From NCBI GenBank assembly GCA_024036415.1, contig JAMWET010003612.1, positions 62,001 through 126,000 on the forward strand: DNA of 64,000 nucleotides, given 5' to 3'. Under the pieces are notes generated by a model. That model was not told the DNA's origin. It did no database searches and saw nothing but the letters and a program-made list of their open reading frames with translations. This DNA comes from Prochilodus magdalenae. Taxonomy: Eukaryota; Chordata; Actinopteri; Characiformes; Prochilodontidae. Of this stretch, positions 33,554 to 46,400 are shown piece after piece. Every line of letters begins with the position of its first letter. Positions within the stretch are counted from its first letter, which is position 1. Position numbers and translations under genes: made by a program.

Positions 33554-36500
33554 CTGATAACAAGGAAATGGGGAAAACACATCACCAAACACATAATTAA
33601 CCCTGAGGACCTGCAGACACTGAAAGTACAGATTTAAGCTGGTCTTCATTGGTGGTCTTCCCCATGGCTTTGTACTATTAATAACACCAATCTATGTCAC
33701 CATCATTAAATAAAGAACACAATACAACTGCAATCCACAGGATCAGCACTCCACCATATATATGCCTATATTTACTAAACAGGATCCTTCTGACTTTCAG
33801 ACGAACACTTTATCACTGAACCACAAGTGGAATCCTAAGATTTAAGAGATATTTTTATAGGCAACAATGCACCTCCATGCATCATTCTGCCAACTACATT
33901 CCAATACGCAATTACTGCTACATTTTATCCAATGAGTTAATGCTACTGTGATTGACATTATCATGATTATCTGCCTGTGTTATGATTAAGGAGGAAAAGA
34001 AACCGCATAACACAGCAGCAGCACTGTAAATAAAGATGACGTCTTCTGTTCATCGCGTGTGAAGACTTGCTCTATTTTCTGTCAATTCCTTAGGGGAGGT
34101 GTTATGTCTCTCTTCCCCTCTTACCTGTTCTTGACCTAGAATGATCACTCCTCCAGGTTTAATTGGGTGCCATGGGGCCAGGTTCTCCCCAGTGCCTAGC
34201 CTCTCTCCATCCTGATAGGCCTCCCAAAAGCCATCTCTGGTTGTCCAGGTGATGCAGATGTGATGCCATCGACCATCGCTCACTGAGAGAGGCAGTTGAG
34301 CTACCTGTTGAGATTACATAGTGAGTATGTAGTGTACACAAACGTTGTACCACAGAGCTTTGGTGAATATGCATGCAATATAATTTACAATATAATACTG
34401 CAGTAGAAGGGTACAACATAAACAGGGTCAATGTTCATGCTGGGTCAATGTACATGTAAAGAACACCAGTAAGGTACTGTAGAGAAGATCTGGAGAAAAA
34501 TACTAACAAGAGATCACTGGAAAAACACTGTTTACTTGCTGGCCTTGGTTTTTGCCAGGCATTGTTCGTACCTTGGTGATGCTACACTAAACTAAAGTGC
34601 TACCATCCCACATGTGTGATTTACTGAAGAACAATCTTTTATTCTTGCTTCTTACATTTGGGTCACAATACCCAGTGTGTGACTTACAGAAACACTGTGA
34701 TCCAAACATGTGATCCAATAAATATACATGGTTATAAAGAATCATCCTACATACTGCAAGCTTTGTTTCCCAGATGTGTCATGTGAATGCATTTATTACA
34801 CATATCAAATGTGCATCACACAGAAGTCACTGCTGCATCTACTCAATTGCGCAAAGCAGTAGGGATGCATGATAATAAGGATGAGATTTATTTTTTTACT
34901 AGGCAAGTGCACTAGAATGTCTGCATTGTCTTCATGTTACTGCCATTTCAGCGCTAAATAAATAAACACTGCATTTTTCCATGATGCTAATCCAGGTGGA
35001 TCTAGTGCCTCATCTACATTTTACAACTGTGTACGTGTTGCCATCGGCATGCGAAGTATCAGATATCGGCATCCCTAAAAAGAAGCCTATTTTCCCTCAG
35101 GTGTTCAAAAAACAATGTCAGTCATATTAAAAAACACAATGTCAAGACATGGAATCCTGCATGATATCCTTTTTAGATCAGCTTTAAAGAAGCAGCCCAA
35201 GGCTGAATCAGAGAAGGGATGCAGCACCCTAAGACATCGAAATGAACCTCAATCCACAATCTACTACCAGCGAATCCGTTGTGGTGAAGCAGACTATTGG
35301 ATGAATTCACAGGCAGGAATGATTGAGGTCCTACAGTCATCATTCTGTTGATTCTTTACATTCTACTATATTTCGATATGGGAGCGTTTTGTACTCTGAA
35401 TCCTTGCAAGGACACATCCAGCAATGAAACCTTATCTCAAGGTATTCAGTGCAGTGAAATAAAAATAGTGAAGTATGGCAGAATAGTGTGCTCAGAGGTA
35501 GTGCAGCATGCAATGGAGGAAGGAAAAGCACTAAAGATGCACTTGACAGGTAATCAGATTCAGCATGGCAGCATCTCTCTCCTTTTCTCTCTCATTTAAC
35601 CCCCCAAAACACATACACACACATAGAGACACATAGAGACACATACAACACCGCCCCCCCCCCCCACACACACAGGCACACACTCTCACATGTATAATGC
35701 ATGCTGTAGCAGGGAGCTGTAGGGCAAGCTGCCTCTCTCAATAAGCCAGATGCCAAACTGACACAGCTCAGGAGAGGTATCATGGGAATTAGTAAAGCAG
35801 CCAAACTCACTTTCTTAGTTCTCTTTCTCTCTCCTACTCTCACTACACCCTTAGGTTACGTTCAACAGGATGCAGAAACACCGATATCTAATGATTTCCA
35901 CAATCCAAAGCAAAGGTGCTTCAGAACTCTGACTGCACAATTAGTTTCTCACAAAGAAATCGAACAAAGCACGTGTGAACAATTTCATGTTCAAAAAGAG
36001 CATAGGGAGATCTTAACACATACGCAAACATATAATGACTGATGTTCATATGATGACTGACTTTATCCCTTCTAGCAGATTTTCATAATTCCTGACCTTG
36101 TTTCCACAGCCAGAATAAACAGCCATCTACATTTTTATTGAAACCTGTAATCACCAGATCTGCCTTTATTAATTATTTAATTCATGAGAAATGACGTCAT
36201 TGCAGAGTGCAACTGACGCAAGTTATGACGCATATAAGTTTGAATTTGTGGTGCAGTCAAAAGCACTGCACAAAACCAGATAAGTCAGCTTAGCAGATAA
36301 GATGCCTCAAAGCACCACTGGAAGACCCCAATAAAAATAGATGACAACAGAACTAATTAACATATGAAGTTAATATGCATGCTTAGTCTAACTGTGGCTT
36401 ATATAATTGCACTGCATCATAGGAATAGATGGCAGTACAAAATGACACAAACTAAGATTTGCGAAAGACACAGCACATTACAATGCATTGCATGTAAAAA

Positions 36501-39500
36501 TGGAGAGAGCATTTCTTAGCTACAAAACAATAGCACAATGTTTTCTACTCCCACTGGTGCTGGTCTAAGTGCTTCAACTACCTTGTCTAAGTGTCAGCAC
36601 AATACATATTATATCAGGCAAAATATAGAAAATCAGACCATTGTATGTACAATAAAACACTAGTTAAATAACAATGTCGTACAAATGATCATACTCAGGT
36701 TCAATAATGTAATGATAAGGCTACAAACTAACACTGTCCAATATAGTGTACAGAAATATGCTAAATGTGTTTTAGGATGCTGTCATAATGATTAAGTTAC
36801 AGATATCAACACTCACAACATAAAATTACAAATGTGTCAGCCATTTGTGCCAGTTAATAGCATCACTTCGAAACTTTTAACCAATGATGCATCTGATATC
36901 ATATTATTGGAGGGAGTAAATTCACAGAAATGTGCTAGAAAACTAATCAAGCTATTGGTCGACAGAAAACAAACCAATAAATGATAAAGGAGGTAATAGA
37001 AATGTATTTTCATTTATTGTTAAACTTTTATTATTATATCATACTGTTAAGAGTTTTTCCATTTCCTTTGCTCTGTTGTGTAGCGTTGTGTGCATGTAAA
37101 TGGTATACAGAGATAAAGCTAAGGCCTCAATAAAAAACCTTGTGGGAATTTTAACCCTTTTCTCTGTTATAAGGTGATGTCGTCTCGTAACACATTGTTA
37201 CGTGCAACTTATACCCTGCCAACTGGCAACCTTGGCACACACTCACCCAACACACTAAAAGCTATGAAATACAAACTGCCACTGTGAAACATTGTGCTCC
37301 AGTCTAACTCGCTAAGATTGGATCAGGTCTACTGACATGGCTTTCACTTTTCACTCACTAACACAGCAGAACACACTAAGGAAAACATCACTGTTAGATT
37401 AATTGACTAAGCTAAATGCCATACAATGTGAATCATACTCACATCTTCTGAGTCTCCACAGGGACATCACAACAGAGCAAGGCAAATAAAAATCACCATG
37501 TGAAACAACTCTGTATACAAGATTTAATTAATGACTCACCTTGTCATTGACAAGTAGCTCGATGGGGTTATTTCCCCATTCTATCAGTACAATCTCATTG
37601 GCCTGTCCAGGGACACCATACGAAAATGGGGTTCCAATGCCAGGACTAGCGCTAGACTTGAGCCACATGCATACGGTGAAGGCATACATCTCTGGTAGAC
37701 TCTTCTTGATGCGGCCATACAGGTAATTTGTGCGCAGAGGGAGAGATATCTTGAAGTCCTCTGGAGATTTAAATGCACTGTTACCTGTGACGACAAAAGA
37801 GAATCAAGAACAAATTCAGACTCATTTCAGTTTCTGAGTCCAAGTTCTGAGTACATTGACTGAGCACCAAGGCTAATGTCTAGATGAAACAATAGTACTG
37901 GATTCCCAGTAAACTGTGATGCAGATGTTATTGGGTCAAATTTGATCACTCGCTGTCATTATTAAAATTGGTCCTGTTTGTGCCATTGCCCCGTCCTCGA
38001 TGCTGAAAATGGAAATGAGACTGGCTCGTGATGCCAGATGGGTCACGGATAAACTCTTCATTCAACAAGGCCAGAGGCTATGTGTTCCCCAGCTGAACCA
38101 GGAGGGAAAGGTAAACCGCTGCCTGCAAATAAGTTATTTTATATGCAACTAGTACATCCAATATAAATTTTTGAAAAGCCTATTCTACAGGCCTGAGCAC
38201 ACCAATGCATTAAACAACACATTCACATCGATTGTTGTTTGAGTGTTAAGAATAGGGAGTGATAAACCAAATAACCCAGTGTGAACTGAACATTTAAATG
38301 GTCCCATTTGAATATATTGTTCTAGATTTCCCAATAATCACACACAGGAATGGCACATCAGCATTGGTATTTGTTGGGTTAGTGTGCCTTGGCCATTTAT
38401 TGGATCAAGCCTCCCTTGCCATTAACGGTGATATGGCAGAGATATCAGCAATAAAATTTCCCCTGGATATATCATATATATCGGTATATATATATATATA
38501 AATATAATATAGCAATAAAATTTCAGGCACAATATGTATTTTATTCAGCCAGCGGGTTAGTTGCATCTTAGAAAAAAGCACCAGTAGTGCAACATTTACA
38601 GGAACTCTATCAAAAACTGTATAAAGTGATATTTTTTCAGTAACTGTCATACAGTGCAGCACTAAATCCAGATTAACAGAATTTATTTTGCGCAATTTAT
38701 ATTAACACAGGCCACAGGTCGATGATCTACAAGTACTGATGATATTCATAACGTGCTAAAACAGTATACTGTTTTATGACTTCATTTATTAGTATACAGT
38801 AAATTGCCATACTGCTCAGCCCTAGTTAGTGAGGAGAATAAATTCCAAAAGCACTTCAGTTTAGGAAAAAGAATTCCTGATCTGAATTCTAAATGATTTG
38901 AATGTGATTTGAAACAGAATGTCATACTTCTCTCCAGCTCTGTGATTCTCTCCAGCAGTGAGTTGAGGGTGTTTTCTGTGCGCTGGCGGTGGGCCGCCGT
39001 CTCATTGTAAAGCTGAGTCTTCTCCTCCTCCAGCTCAGTCACCCTCCTTAAGAGCTGGCTCTCTAGGTCACCAAGCCGCCGCTTCAGCAAGTCGCGCAAC
39101 TCGTTGGGGAACGCCGCACCTGACATGTTGGCGCGCAACTGCTGCTGCTGCAGGAGAAAAATCTAGATCAGCCTCTACAGCTTGCTGACTGTAGCACATG
39201 CATGTACATACATAAATATTGATTGATTCAACCCATCAAAATGTGCAACAATGTTTTTTCTCTCCCCCCCTTGCCAGAGCAGAAGTGATGAGTCACATAC
39301 TGTGAAATTCTGAGTGTGTGTTTATGATGGGTTAAGCTTGTGTATGTTTGTGGTTTGTTTTATTGTCTTCCTGGGGACCAACTCCTAAGACAAAGATAAA
39401 TTATGGGGATTATTTTTAATTGTTCTGACAATGATAAAATTCAGCTTCAGTACATTTTTGTAGAGGCAAAATGAGCCGAAAAACATTTCTTAACAGCCAT

Positions 39501-40227
39501 TCAGATGTATGATGCTACTTGGTTTTAGTGAAGACAAATGCCCAGTCAGAAAAGGGCCATGGGAGACCCCTGTAAGGAAAGCTGTCTGTGATGTGGGGGA
39601 CCTACAAATACACTCATTTACATTATAACGTATAGCAAGAGAACTATCTTCGTAGACAATTCCTCAGTCTCAGTTCTCTATGTAGGCTGCACAGCTGCAA
39701 CACATATTCAGCAACACGTTAGAAGCAAGCAATCACTTGCAGCAGCTCCATTCAGATTCAAGCATACTGACCTCCAAGTTCTCCAGCCGGTCCTTCAGAC
39801 TCTGCATGGTCTTTCCCAGCTGCTCGATGGTCTCAGTGGGGTCGCGCGGCAGGTCCCCCATCGTGTTTTTCCCGTAGTCCTTCCTGCGCGCGCCTCCTCT
39901 CACCTTGCTGTCGCGCGCGTCTTGCGCGGCGGCCTCGCAGCGGGAGAGTTTGGCGTTGAGCTCTTTAATGGTGCCCTGCTGGCTCACGATGGTCTCCTTC
40001 TGCTGCAGGACGGTCTCGCGCAGCTGGATGATCGTGCTCCTGAACTCGTCCTCCTGCGGGCTCGCGCTCTGCACGCGGTTCGTGGTCTCCACCGGGCAGC
40101 TGAGGTCCGCGCCCGCTGGCACCGGCGTGCAGACGAAGCGGCTGCCCTTCGCCTGCGCGTTGGCGCGCGCCACCCTGCCGCTGCCCAGCGCGTACACGTA
40201 GAGGAGCCCAACGGCGAAAGTGAACAT
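33326..40227 (-). CDS. nptx2: nptx2, neuronal pentraxin 2 (five coding exons)
   Basis: Complete coding sequence: exons 40227-39772, 39147-38928, 37784-37540, 34304-34125 and 33553-33326, all with GT-AG introns. Together they give 1329 bases and 442 residues plus stop; human NPTX2 has about 431. Neuronal pentraxins are secreted synaptic proteins that cluster AMPA receptors. Residues 1-22 are a signal peptide. Cys33, Cys44 and Cys97 could form the known inter-subunit disulfides. About 60-225 is heptad-rich coiled coil. The pentraxin domain fills about 230-442, with the signature HICITWTT at 322-329 and the Cys264-Cys324 pair. Probable calcium ligands are Glu366-Gln367-Asp368, Asp375 and Gln378. 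Asn159, Asn200 and Asn404 lie in N-glycosylation sequons. I prefer nptx2 over nptx1 because of GSRFVCT, TMGDLPRDP, MPGN and the CEDRLFD ending. The a/b paralogue is unresolved. Confidence 0.96.
34125..34304 (-). CDS. nptx2: nptx2 exon 4 (residues 308-367)
   Basis: 60 codons from V-A-Q-L-P-L to L-G-Q-E-Q, including the pentraxin signature H-I-C-I-T-W-T-T and W-E-A-Y-Q-D-G-E. Acceptor caacag|GTA, donor CAG|gtaaga, phase 0 at both ends. Confidence 0.96.
34305..37539 (-). other. nptx2: nptx2 intron 3 (3.2 kb)
   Basis: Largest intron. Contains a C-run followed by CA repeats (35654-35690 area), a 'atcagatatcggcatcccta' repeat scrap (about 35055-35085) and the 'ataaggtgatg' dispersed repeat at 37130-37400. 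No additional exon recognised. Confidence 0.85.
37130..37400 (+). repeat. 'gttacaaggtgatg' dispersed repeat, copy 2 (in intron 3)
   Basis: Shares 'cttttctctgttataaggtg', 'ggcaaccttggcacac' and 'gaaacattgtgctccagtc' with 63770-64000, and the first part with 24591-24850. It lies antisense to nptx2. Confidence 0.6.
37540..37784 (-). CDS. nptx2: nptx2 exon 3 (residues 226-307)
   Basis: Start of the pentraxin domain: F-K-I-S-L-P-L-R-T-N-Y, A-F-T-V-C-M-W, and G-N-N-P-I-E-L-L. Acceptor tcacag|GT completes a Ser codon. Donor AAG|gtgagt, phase 0. It was recognised by translating the minus strand; no long single ORF covers it. Confidence 0.95.
37785..38927 (-). other. nptx2: nptx2 intron 2, with a hAT-like repeat scrap
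   Basis: The stretch 38420-38820 contains 'gatatggcagagatatcagc', a (TA)n run at 38482-38500 and the end 'gctcagccctag' (to about 38824). This resembles a common hAT-type fish repeat whose ends read CAG..CCCTA. It is old and incomplete. Confidence 0.5.
38928..39147 (-). CDS. nptx2: nptx2 exon 2 (residues 153-226)
   Basis: Second coiled-coil segment, from QQQLRANMS to ITELER. The acceptor is a run of CAG triplets (ctcctgcag|CAGCAGCAG), so the exact first base could shift by 3, 6 or 9. Donor AGAA|gtatga, phase 1. Confidence 0.93.
39772..40227 (-). CDS. nptx2: nptx2 exon 1 (residues 1-152)
   Basis: Starts at the ATG 40227-40225 with G at -3 (a fair Kozak context). It encodes the signal peptide, the cysteine-bearing N terminus and the first coiled coil, ending K-D-R-L-E-N-L-E. 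Donor GAG|gtcagt, phase 0. Strongly CpG-rich. Confidence 0.95.
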
Positions 40228-40900
40228 AGCGACAACTCAAGAAGTCCTCAGCTCAAACCCGGCGTGCTAATCAACGACGCGTCTGTCTGAGTTGCTCGTA
40301 AAAAAGAACCTCGAGAAAGTAAAAAAAAGGAAAGGGAACCGTGTCAGTTTCCTGCTCCGCCGTTTACCCTTACAGTATAAAGCCACCTCATTTCCCTGCA
40401 CTTGGAAAACGACGGGAAAAACGCGTGAAGAAGTTCTTAAAGGAGAGTAAAAGCCCCCAACGACTGCTGGAGAAGCTTCTTTCAGCCCAGCGCGCAGCAG
40501 CAAGTGCTAGGCTGAGTGTTTACAGCCGTTTTACTGTCGCTCAAAACTAAAACTGACCAGATTTAAAAGCAGGCAGACCCGTCACGTCGTCAATTCCGAG
40601 TTATCTGAGATATTTAAAAGACAGAGAGTGAAGTAATGTCAGCGCGTTGTAGTTCCTCCCCTCAGAGCTTTTTCCCGCTCGGTGGAGGTGAAGCAGCAGC
40701 TCGCGCCGTTTGAGCGGATTAATGGAGGCTGCGCGCGGATTGACTCAGGTTCGGCTACGTCATTTACTCCCAGCTGGAGCGAGTCATAAAGCAGGATTTT
40801 TTGGTTTTTCTCCGGGCCGGACATGCTACAGTCACTGCCCCCTTTGCCAGATGTACACTCGAATGAGGTCACTGTTTAAATACACTTTTTTGGGGGGAGG
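40228..40900 (-). promoter_or_regulatory. nptx2: nptx2 5' UTR and promoter, CpG-rich
   Basis: CpG-rich sequence upstream of the nptx2 ATG. Candidate activity-response sites lie 500-560 bases upstream: an AP-1 site TGACTCA at 40741-40747, a CRE-like TACGTCAT at about 40756-40763, and an E-box CAGCTG near 40771. An AT box (CTTTTAAATA on the minus strand, 40611-40620) could act as a TATA substitute. NPTX2/Narp is known as an activity-induced immediate-early gene, so such sites would make sense, but single motifs are weak evidence. The start of transcription is unknown. Confidence 0.5.
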
Positions 40901-41298
40901 GCGAGGGGGGGCTTCCATATTCCAAAAGTCAGAACGCATCCACAGCAGAGTACCAGACCTTACTCACGCATGCGTAATGAGGCCAACCAAATGAAATAAT
41001 CATCGGACTGTTTTGTAACACGCTAATAAACAATTTATTGTTATTTACAGCAGTTCAGATTCATTTTACATTCACAGTTTTAATTTGAACTCACATAAAT
41101 TAATTGAGATCGGCTTCATCCTGAAGGGATACTCCAACAAACTTTGCAAAATTTCTACATGATTGATTCCTTGGGTGTAAATAAACTAATTTGGACTGAT
41201 TAACTGTGAAATGCTTTATTATAAAGACATTTTAAGACTTTTTCTTTACAGTTGATGGAAATCAGGCATCACAATGGCTGTTTTTGAAATGGCCCACT
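40901..41298. other. Upstream of nptx2, nothing recognised
   Basis: G-rich tract near 40890-40912, then AT-rich DNA without a recognised feature. Confidence 0.4.
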
Positions 41299-41299
41299 T

Positions 41300-41490
41300 C
41301 TATACTGCATGTTGCAGTAGTATGTACTGCATACTGCCCTACTACTGTGTGTAGTATGTAGTACCTACAGTGTACTATACTAATATAGTCACATGACCAG
41401 TTACCTCCTATTTACTTCAGAGCTGTTATTACTGTATCCACTGTAGTATGTGAGTAGTATGTAGTATGGGATTTAGAATACAGTCAGTGT
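41300..41490. repeat. Degraded MITE related to 4059-4627
   Basis: Dense 'agtatgtactgcatactg', 'gtagtatgtagtacc' and 'gtagtatgggatttag' words, with inverted partner words at the two ends ('cttctatactgcatg' on the left and 'agtatgggatttagaa' on the right). This is the style of the MITE at 4 kb. Boundaries uncertain. Confidence 0.45.
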
Positions 41491-43254
41491 CTACAACTCA
41501 CATGTTAAGTATTTTACTTACTATACAAAACCTACACATGTTCTTGCATGTAATGCTAATGATGGTAAAATAGTTATAAATCTTTTCTTTGGGGACTGTT
41601 TTTGCCCTTTATGTATCCCTCCGTCATTACTGGATAAAATGAATAGACTAAAACACATTTTAAGCCAGATATTGATCACAAATCTATCATAAACCAATAT
41701 GTCAGATATCAGACCAAACCACTCCCAGCCATGTAATTATGTAGAATTCTTAAAAACATTTTTGAGACTTTTGTTTACATCTCAGGGACTGAATTATTCA
41801 GAAATTCCAGAGAGATTCCCCTAAAGGGCCTGTGTGTGTAAATAATGTCCTCGCCATACATGCCAGGGATAGTGTGAGAGGCTATTGGTCTCCTGCTGCT
41901 TGGCCTGGTGCCGGGCACCTCAGGTCACCAGCTTGGTGACAGCTTCTCTGTTAAGCTGACACACACAGTAGGGCACAGGTGGCTCTGCCACTGTACAACC
42001 TAGAGGTCCAAAGGTCCACAGAGGTAAAGGACAAGCCTCACTCTATCTCTCTCTCTCTCATATTACAGAGGGGGGCATACAGTCACTTTCACACACCGGT
42101 ACAAGTTTATTTTCCAAACTAGATTTACAGAAAATTCAGCTTCAGGAAATCTGTCATACAAAACATCCGGTTTGTAATAAACATAAGACACAATTATTTC
42201 ACAATTCATTTGGAACAATATGGATGCTGTTGTTCATTTAACAAACACAAGACCCCCAATTAAGGGACAGGACAAGAAACAGGCTCATAATTAAAGTGTG
42301 ATGTCAAAACTTTGTGGTTTCAGAAATTCAGCCCAATGTTTGCCATAACGTTTTTTTTCTATGATTATATTTCTGGCTCATAAAGTAAAGGTAACTATTA
42401 CTACAGTCAACTTCACAGCCTAGCTAGCCTACTATAGCTTATGCTAGTGATCATCATGGAAAATTAAACCTATGTGGGGTGCGTTTTTGTATGTTTGTGG
42501 TGTCTTGGTGTACAGCCATGCGAGAGTGCAAGAGGAAGTCTTGTTATACTAGGATAATATAAGTGAAACATGCAATATTGAGGACATAGCAGCATATTTA
42601 AACCTTAGACTGAGTGAAAGTAAAAAAAAAAACAGACATCTAAAAAGTTATATATCAGTAGTATATATCAGTAGTAAATAACTAGCATGCTGTACAACTG
42701 CTAGCAAACTAGCTTGTATTTGTCAGAGATAGACACAAGTGGGATTTCAGTGTTTAAAACTTGATTTGCATTAACACACTATCCAAACATCATTACTTAA
42801 GTTAGCACTAAAGACGACTCAGTGATGACACTATAAAAGAACTGAATAAACAATTTTAATACCATTATATTTCTGGCATGTCAGGTTCAATTTTAAAGTA
42901 TTTTCAAACTAAAGCGAATTTAAGCCTCCCTTATCTATTTTTTAACCATAAATGATTCCTAAAGGTGCAATTCATAAAATACAAAGCAATAAAAAGATTG
43001 ACATTGAATGCATTGTTAAATATCTTTCTTTTCTATTTAACATCCAAGAAACTACGTGTTTACAACCAAAACCTCTAGCCATCCAAACAGCACAATGCAG
43101 TTACCTTTGGCCAGCGGTAAGGGCTGGCCAGGGAAGATTGTGTTCCAAAAACATTGCTACAGTGAGCCTGACGACCGCCATCTTGGCTTATCACTAGCCT
43201 ACTTCATTGCTGCTACCATAACCGGAGAGAAATTAGATAAGACATAACACAGCA
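41491..43254. other. Intergenic, nothing recognised
   Basis: A short CT tract (42042-42058) and an A-run (42621-42631). No gene recognised. Confidence 0.4.
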
Positions 43255-43430
43255 CTTAATTACTGACCTTAGAGTAACTGCATGAGAATATTCAAGCTTC
43301 ATGGGATGGAGTTTTGCAAGACACCATTAGGGACCTTTACAAGTACATGGCAAAATGTCTACCATGTTGCATCAGCATAGATGGCAGCCCAACACCATAC
43401 TGAGAGACACTACTTCTGTATGTGTAGCCC
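43255..43430 (+). mobile_element. Tc1-like transposon relic, C-terminal fragment
   Basis: 'tgagaatattcaagcttcat', 'gggatggagttttgcaagac', 'caacaccatactgagagaca' and 'ctacttctgta' match the end of the family at 27440-28035 and 49860-50345. Confidence 0.7.
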
Positions 43431-46400
43431 AATACATATTGCCCATATCAGTCTAAATTCATCATGGTTTATTGTACCTGGTAAGTGTAACTCTTATCTT
43501 CCTTACGACACTTCCTTCTGGCTGCACTGACCTACTCTTTTGATAACCAGTATATTAACAAATGCAATCTAAATACCAGTCTATACTACCATCCTATTTA
43601 AAAATCATGTTTTGGAGATTGGATAGTCACTATACTTCAACCACTACGGTAAGATCCGTGGAGTCCAGTCACTGCATTTCAAAAACATGCTTATTGTCAC
43701 AACCTGTCACCATCATTCATGACTGACAGCAGTGCTCTGAGTCAGTGCTCTGACACACACCCACCCAACCACCCACCTCACATGAGTACACAAGCTTTTT
43801 GCTTTAGTCCACACATACAAACACCAGTGACATGTTCGCTTAACATACCAGCACTTGAATGGTGTTAAACAGGGGCTCGGCTCAAATCAGGTAACAGCTC
43901 ACAGGTTGCAGATATAGGATGGATTTCCTCTCCTGGGAAATTTCTGCTGACATTTCCTGGCAAACAGCTTCGCTGGTTAACCATGCAAATGCAACAGCTA
44001 ATCCTCAGTGACTTGGAACGTTTACAGATCAAGTTTAATCTCATTTGCATTCACGGACACTCCACTCCAAGAGGCAGATTTGGACGAAGGCTATTCAGTT
44101 TGTCTTGTACATTCGCCGTATGTTTTTGCCCTGGGTTATACTCGTGTCTTTAGCTCTTCGGGGTGTCTGTGCTGCTATTATATGGGCGCTCTTCATTTCT
44201 GGAGAGATCTGAATTAGAGACCCATGGAGCTTAACAAAGATATGATGCAATGCTTTTAGGCTTGGTGTGTAAGACTTGTGAAAGAGCAGCAGGCTCTTTG
44301 TAAGGGTGGGTTTGCGTGAGTGGGGGAGTGAGTTATTACAGGGCTGCATAGATTCCAGATATATGGTAGCAGGTCAGTAAAAGACGGTTAAAACGTATGA
44401 TTGGAGTTCATAATGTCTCAGCTGTTGGTTGGTGTCCAAGGACGTTTTGGCCTAAGGCCGTATATATGGCTCTCATCCTTCTGTGCCTTCTCCACACTAA
44501 CTTTTATAGAGTGGCTAGGACACTTTTCAAGGCCAATAAATCATGTAGTGCTCTGGAAAAAAAAAAAACACGAAGGTAAAGGAACCCACGAGGTACTAAA
44601 TCACAGGAAGCCATAACATCACACAGCTCGCCTCGTTCTCCTAATTATTTGGAAATATTTCATGTCACCCCGGCATATTATGCAAAACAAAATGTCGGAC
44701 CATCAATTTCCTGCACTCAGCATAGATGAAAAACATTTTGGGAATGCATCACCTGCTTACTGCGTTTCATCATCTTCCACATGTGGAGCCATCACATTTC
44801 CCCTGCACCACTTGTAAAAAAAAGGGGGAATTGAGAAGGGAGGGGCTGTGTACTTGTGTGAAATCAAACTGATGTTTCAAAAGCATGCGGAGGGCTTTGA
44901 TGTGGAGGCTCCCATCGAAAAAAGAAAAAGAAAAAAGAAAGCAAGAGAAGCTCCAATATCTCTATGTCTCAGGATCGAATGGATATAAACACACTCACAA
45001 TCTTTCATGCTACTGTAACGGAAGTACAGCGCTGCATATTGCATATTGCTTTCAAGCCGGAGGGTGAAGTTGAGAAACATCGGTTCCTCACCTGGAGAGA
45101 ACGAAGGGAAGTGTGTGCTCTGACTTTGTATTGATGCAGTTTAAAAAATAAAATACAGTATTTCTTGTATTAGTTTGACGAAGGCCTTCGAGTCTGGTTC
45201 TTTCGGACAGAACCCAGAGTATACTGTTAAGAATGAAGGTTCCTAAATGGTTCCTGGCTTAAACTTTTAAAGAGTGTAGAACATTTACAATAGATGGAAG
45301 TTCTTTAACTCTCAGCTCTCAAAAGTTATATGCAACATCAAAAGATATTGTACATTAAAGAATAAATAGATAGCCGACTTAGTAAGAGTTGGTAACCATT
45401 AAAAACCATTGTTAAATTATTCTACAATATTATTAATATTATTATAGATGCTTTAATGGTTTAGATGAATTAATGGTTTTGTTAATTAATTCATTGTTCA
45501 TTAAGGTTGAAGCTCTGCAGTTGACTAATCAGAGCACACTGGGTTCATCGGGAGGTAGGGCTTAAAGACACAGGAGTTGTATGCACACAGGTTGTATGCA
45601 GCCAACATCAAAGGACATTGTACATGAAAGAATAGATATCCGGAGAGCGTTGCATGCCACAGAGTTACTTTCCTTTTGCCCGGAATGGTAGCATTTTTCC
45701 ATCGACAAGTCAGGAACACGGGTTCCCAATCTACCCAAGGCATTGGTGGATAGCTAACAACCATGCTAACAAACAGCAATAACTCTTTATAAATTGGAGG
45801 TATGGATAAATTGTCACAAAAGAGATTGGGTGTTTGATTCGTCATTATCAATTATGGATTTACAAAGTCTCCAAAAACACAGGATTACAGAGCTTCTGAA
45901 AGGAATATGATCACACTGGATCATTGGAACAGATCAATGGCTACCCTTCCCCTGCTTGCTGTATTTCCAAGATTTGTTCTTTTATGCACAATGTTGTTTG
46001 ATGTTGTAAACAGGATTTTCAGTCAGAAAAGTTAAAACTGATTCTTCGCCTGGAGCAAATGAGTCGAAAAGCTGTAACATTGCTTTTGATTACATTAAGA
46101 AAATAAGGGAATGAAACTAAATGTATCTGGCATTATCTGCTAGACGTGTAGTGTGCATCTATACTAATGAAGGTCCCTATAAGGCCCTTGGCTTGGACAA
46201 CCTTTACAAAAGGTGAAAGTTTTTTAAATGTTAAAAAGGGTTTTTTGGACACATCAGATATGGCATGGTTCCCTATTGGGCTTTATTTTTACTTTTAATT
46301 TTATTTTGTCAGAGTGTAACTAAAAGCATATTGACCAATAATACAGTTTGTATAGAAAGGCTTCTCTTAAATGTAAAACCTGTAGCAGAGTAATGGAATG

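Noticed and set aside
39905..40290. Plus-strand ORFs of 98 and 122 codons and alternative minus frames over nptx2 exon 1
   Set aside because: They are shadows of the GC-rich real exon; only the minus frame starting at 40227 matches a pentraxin and splices correctly.
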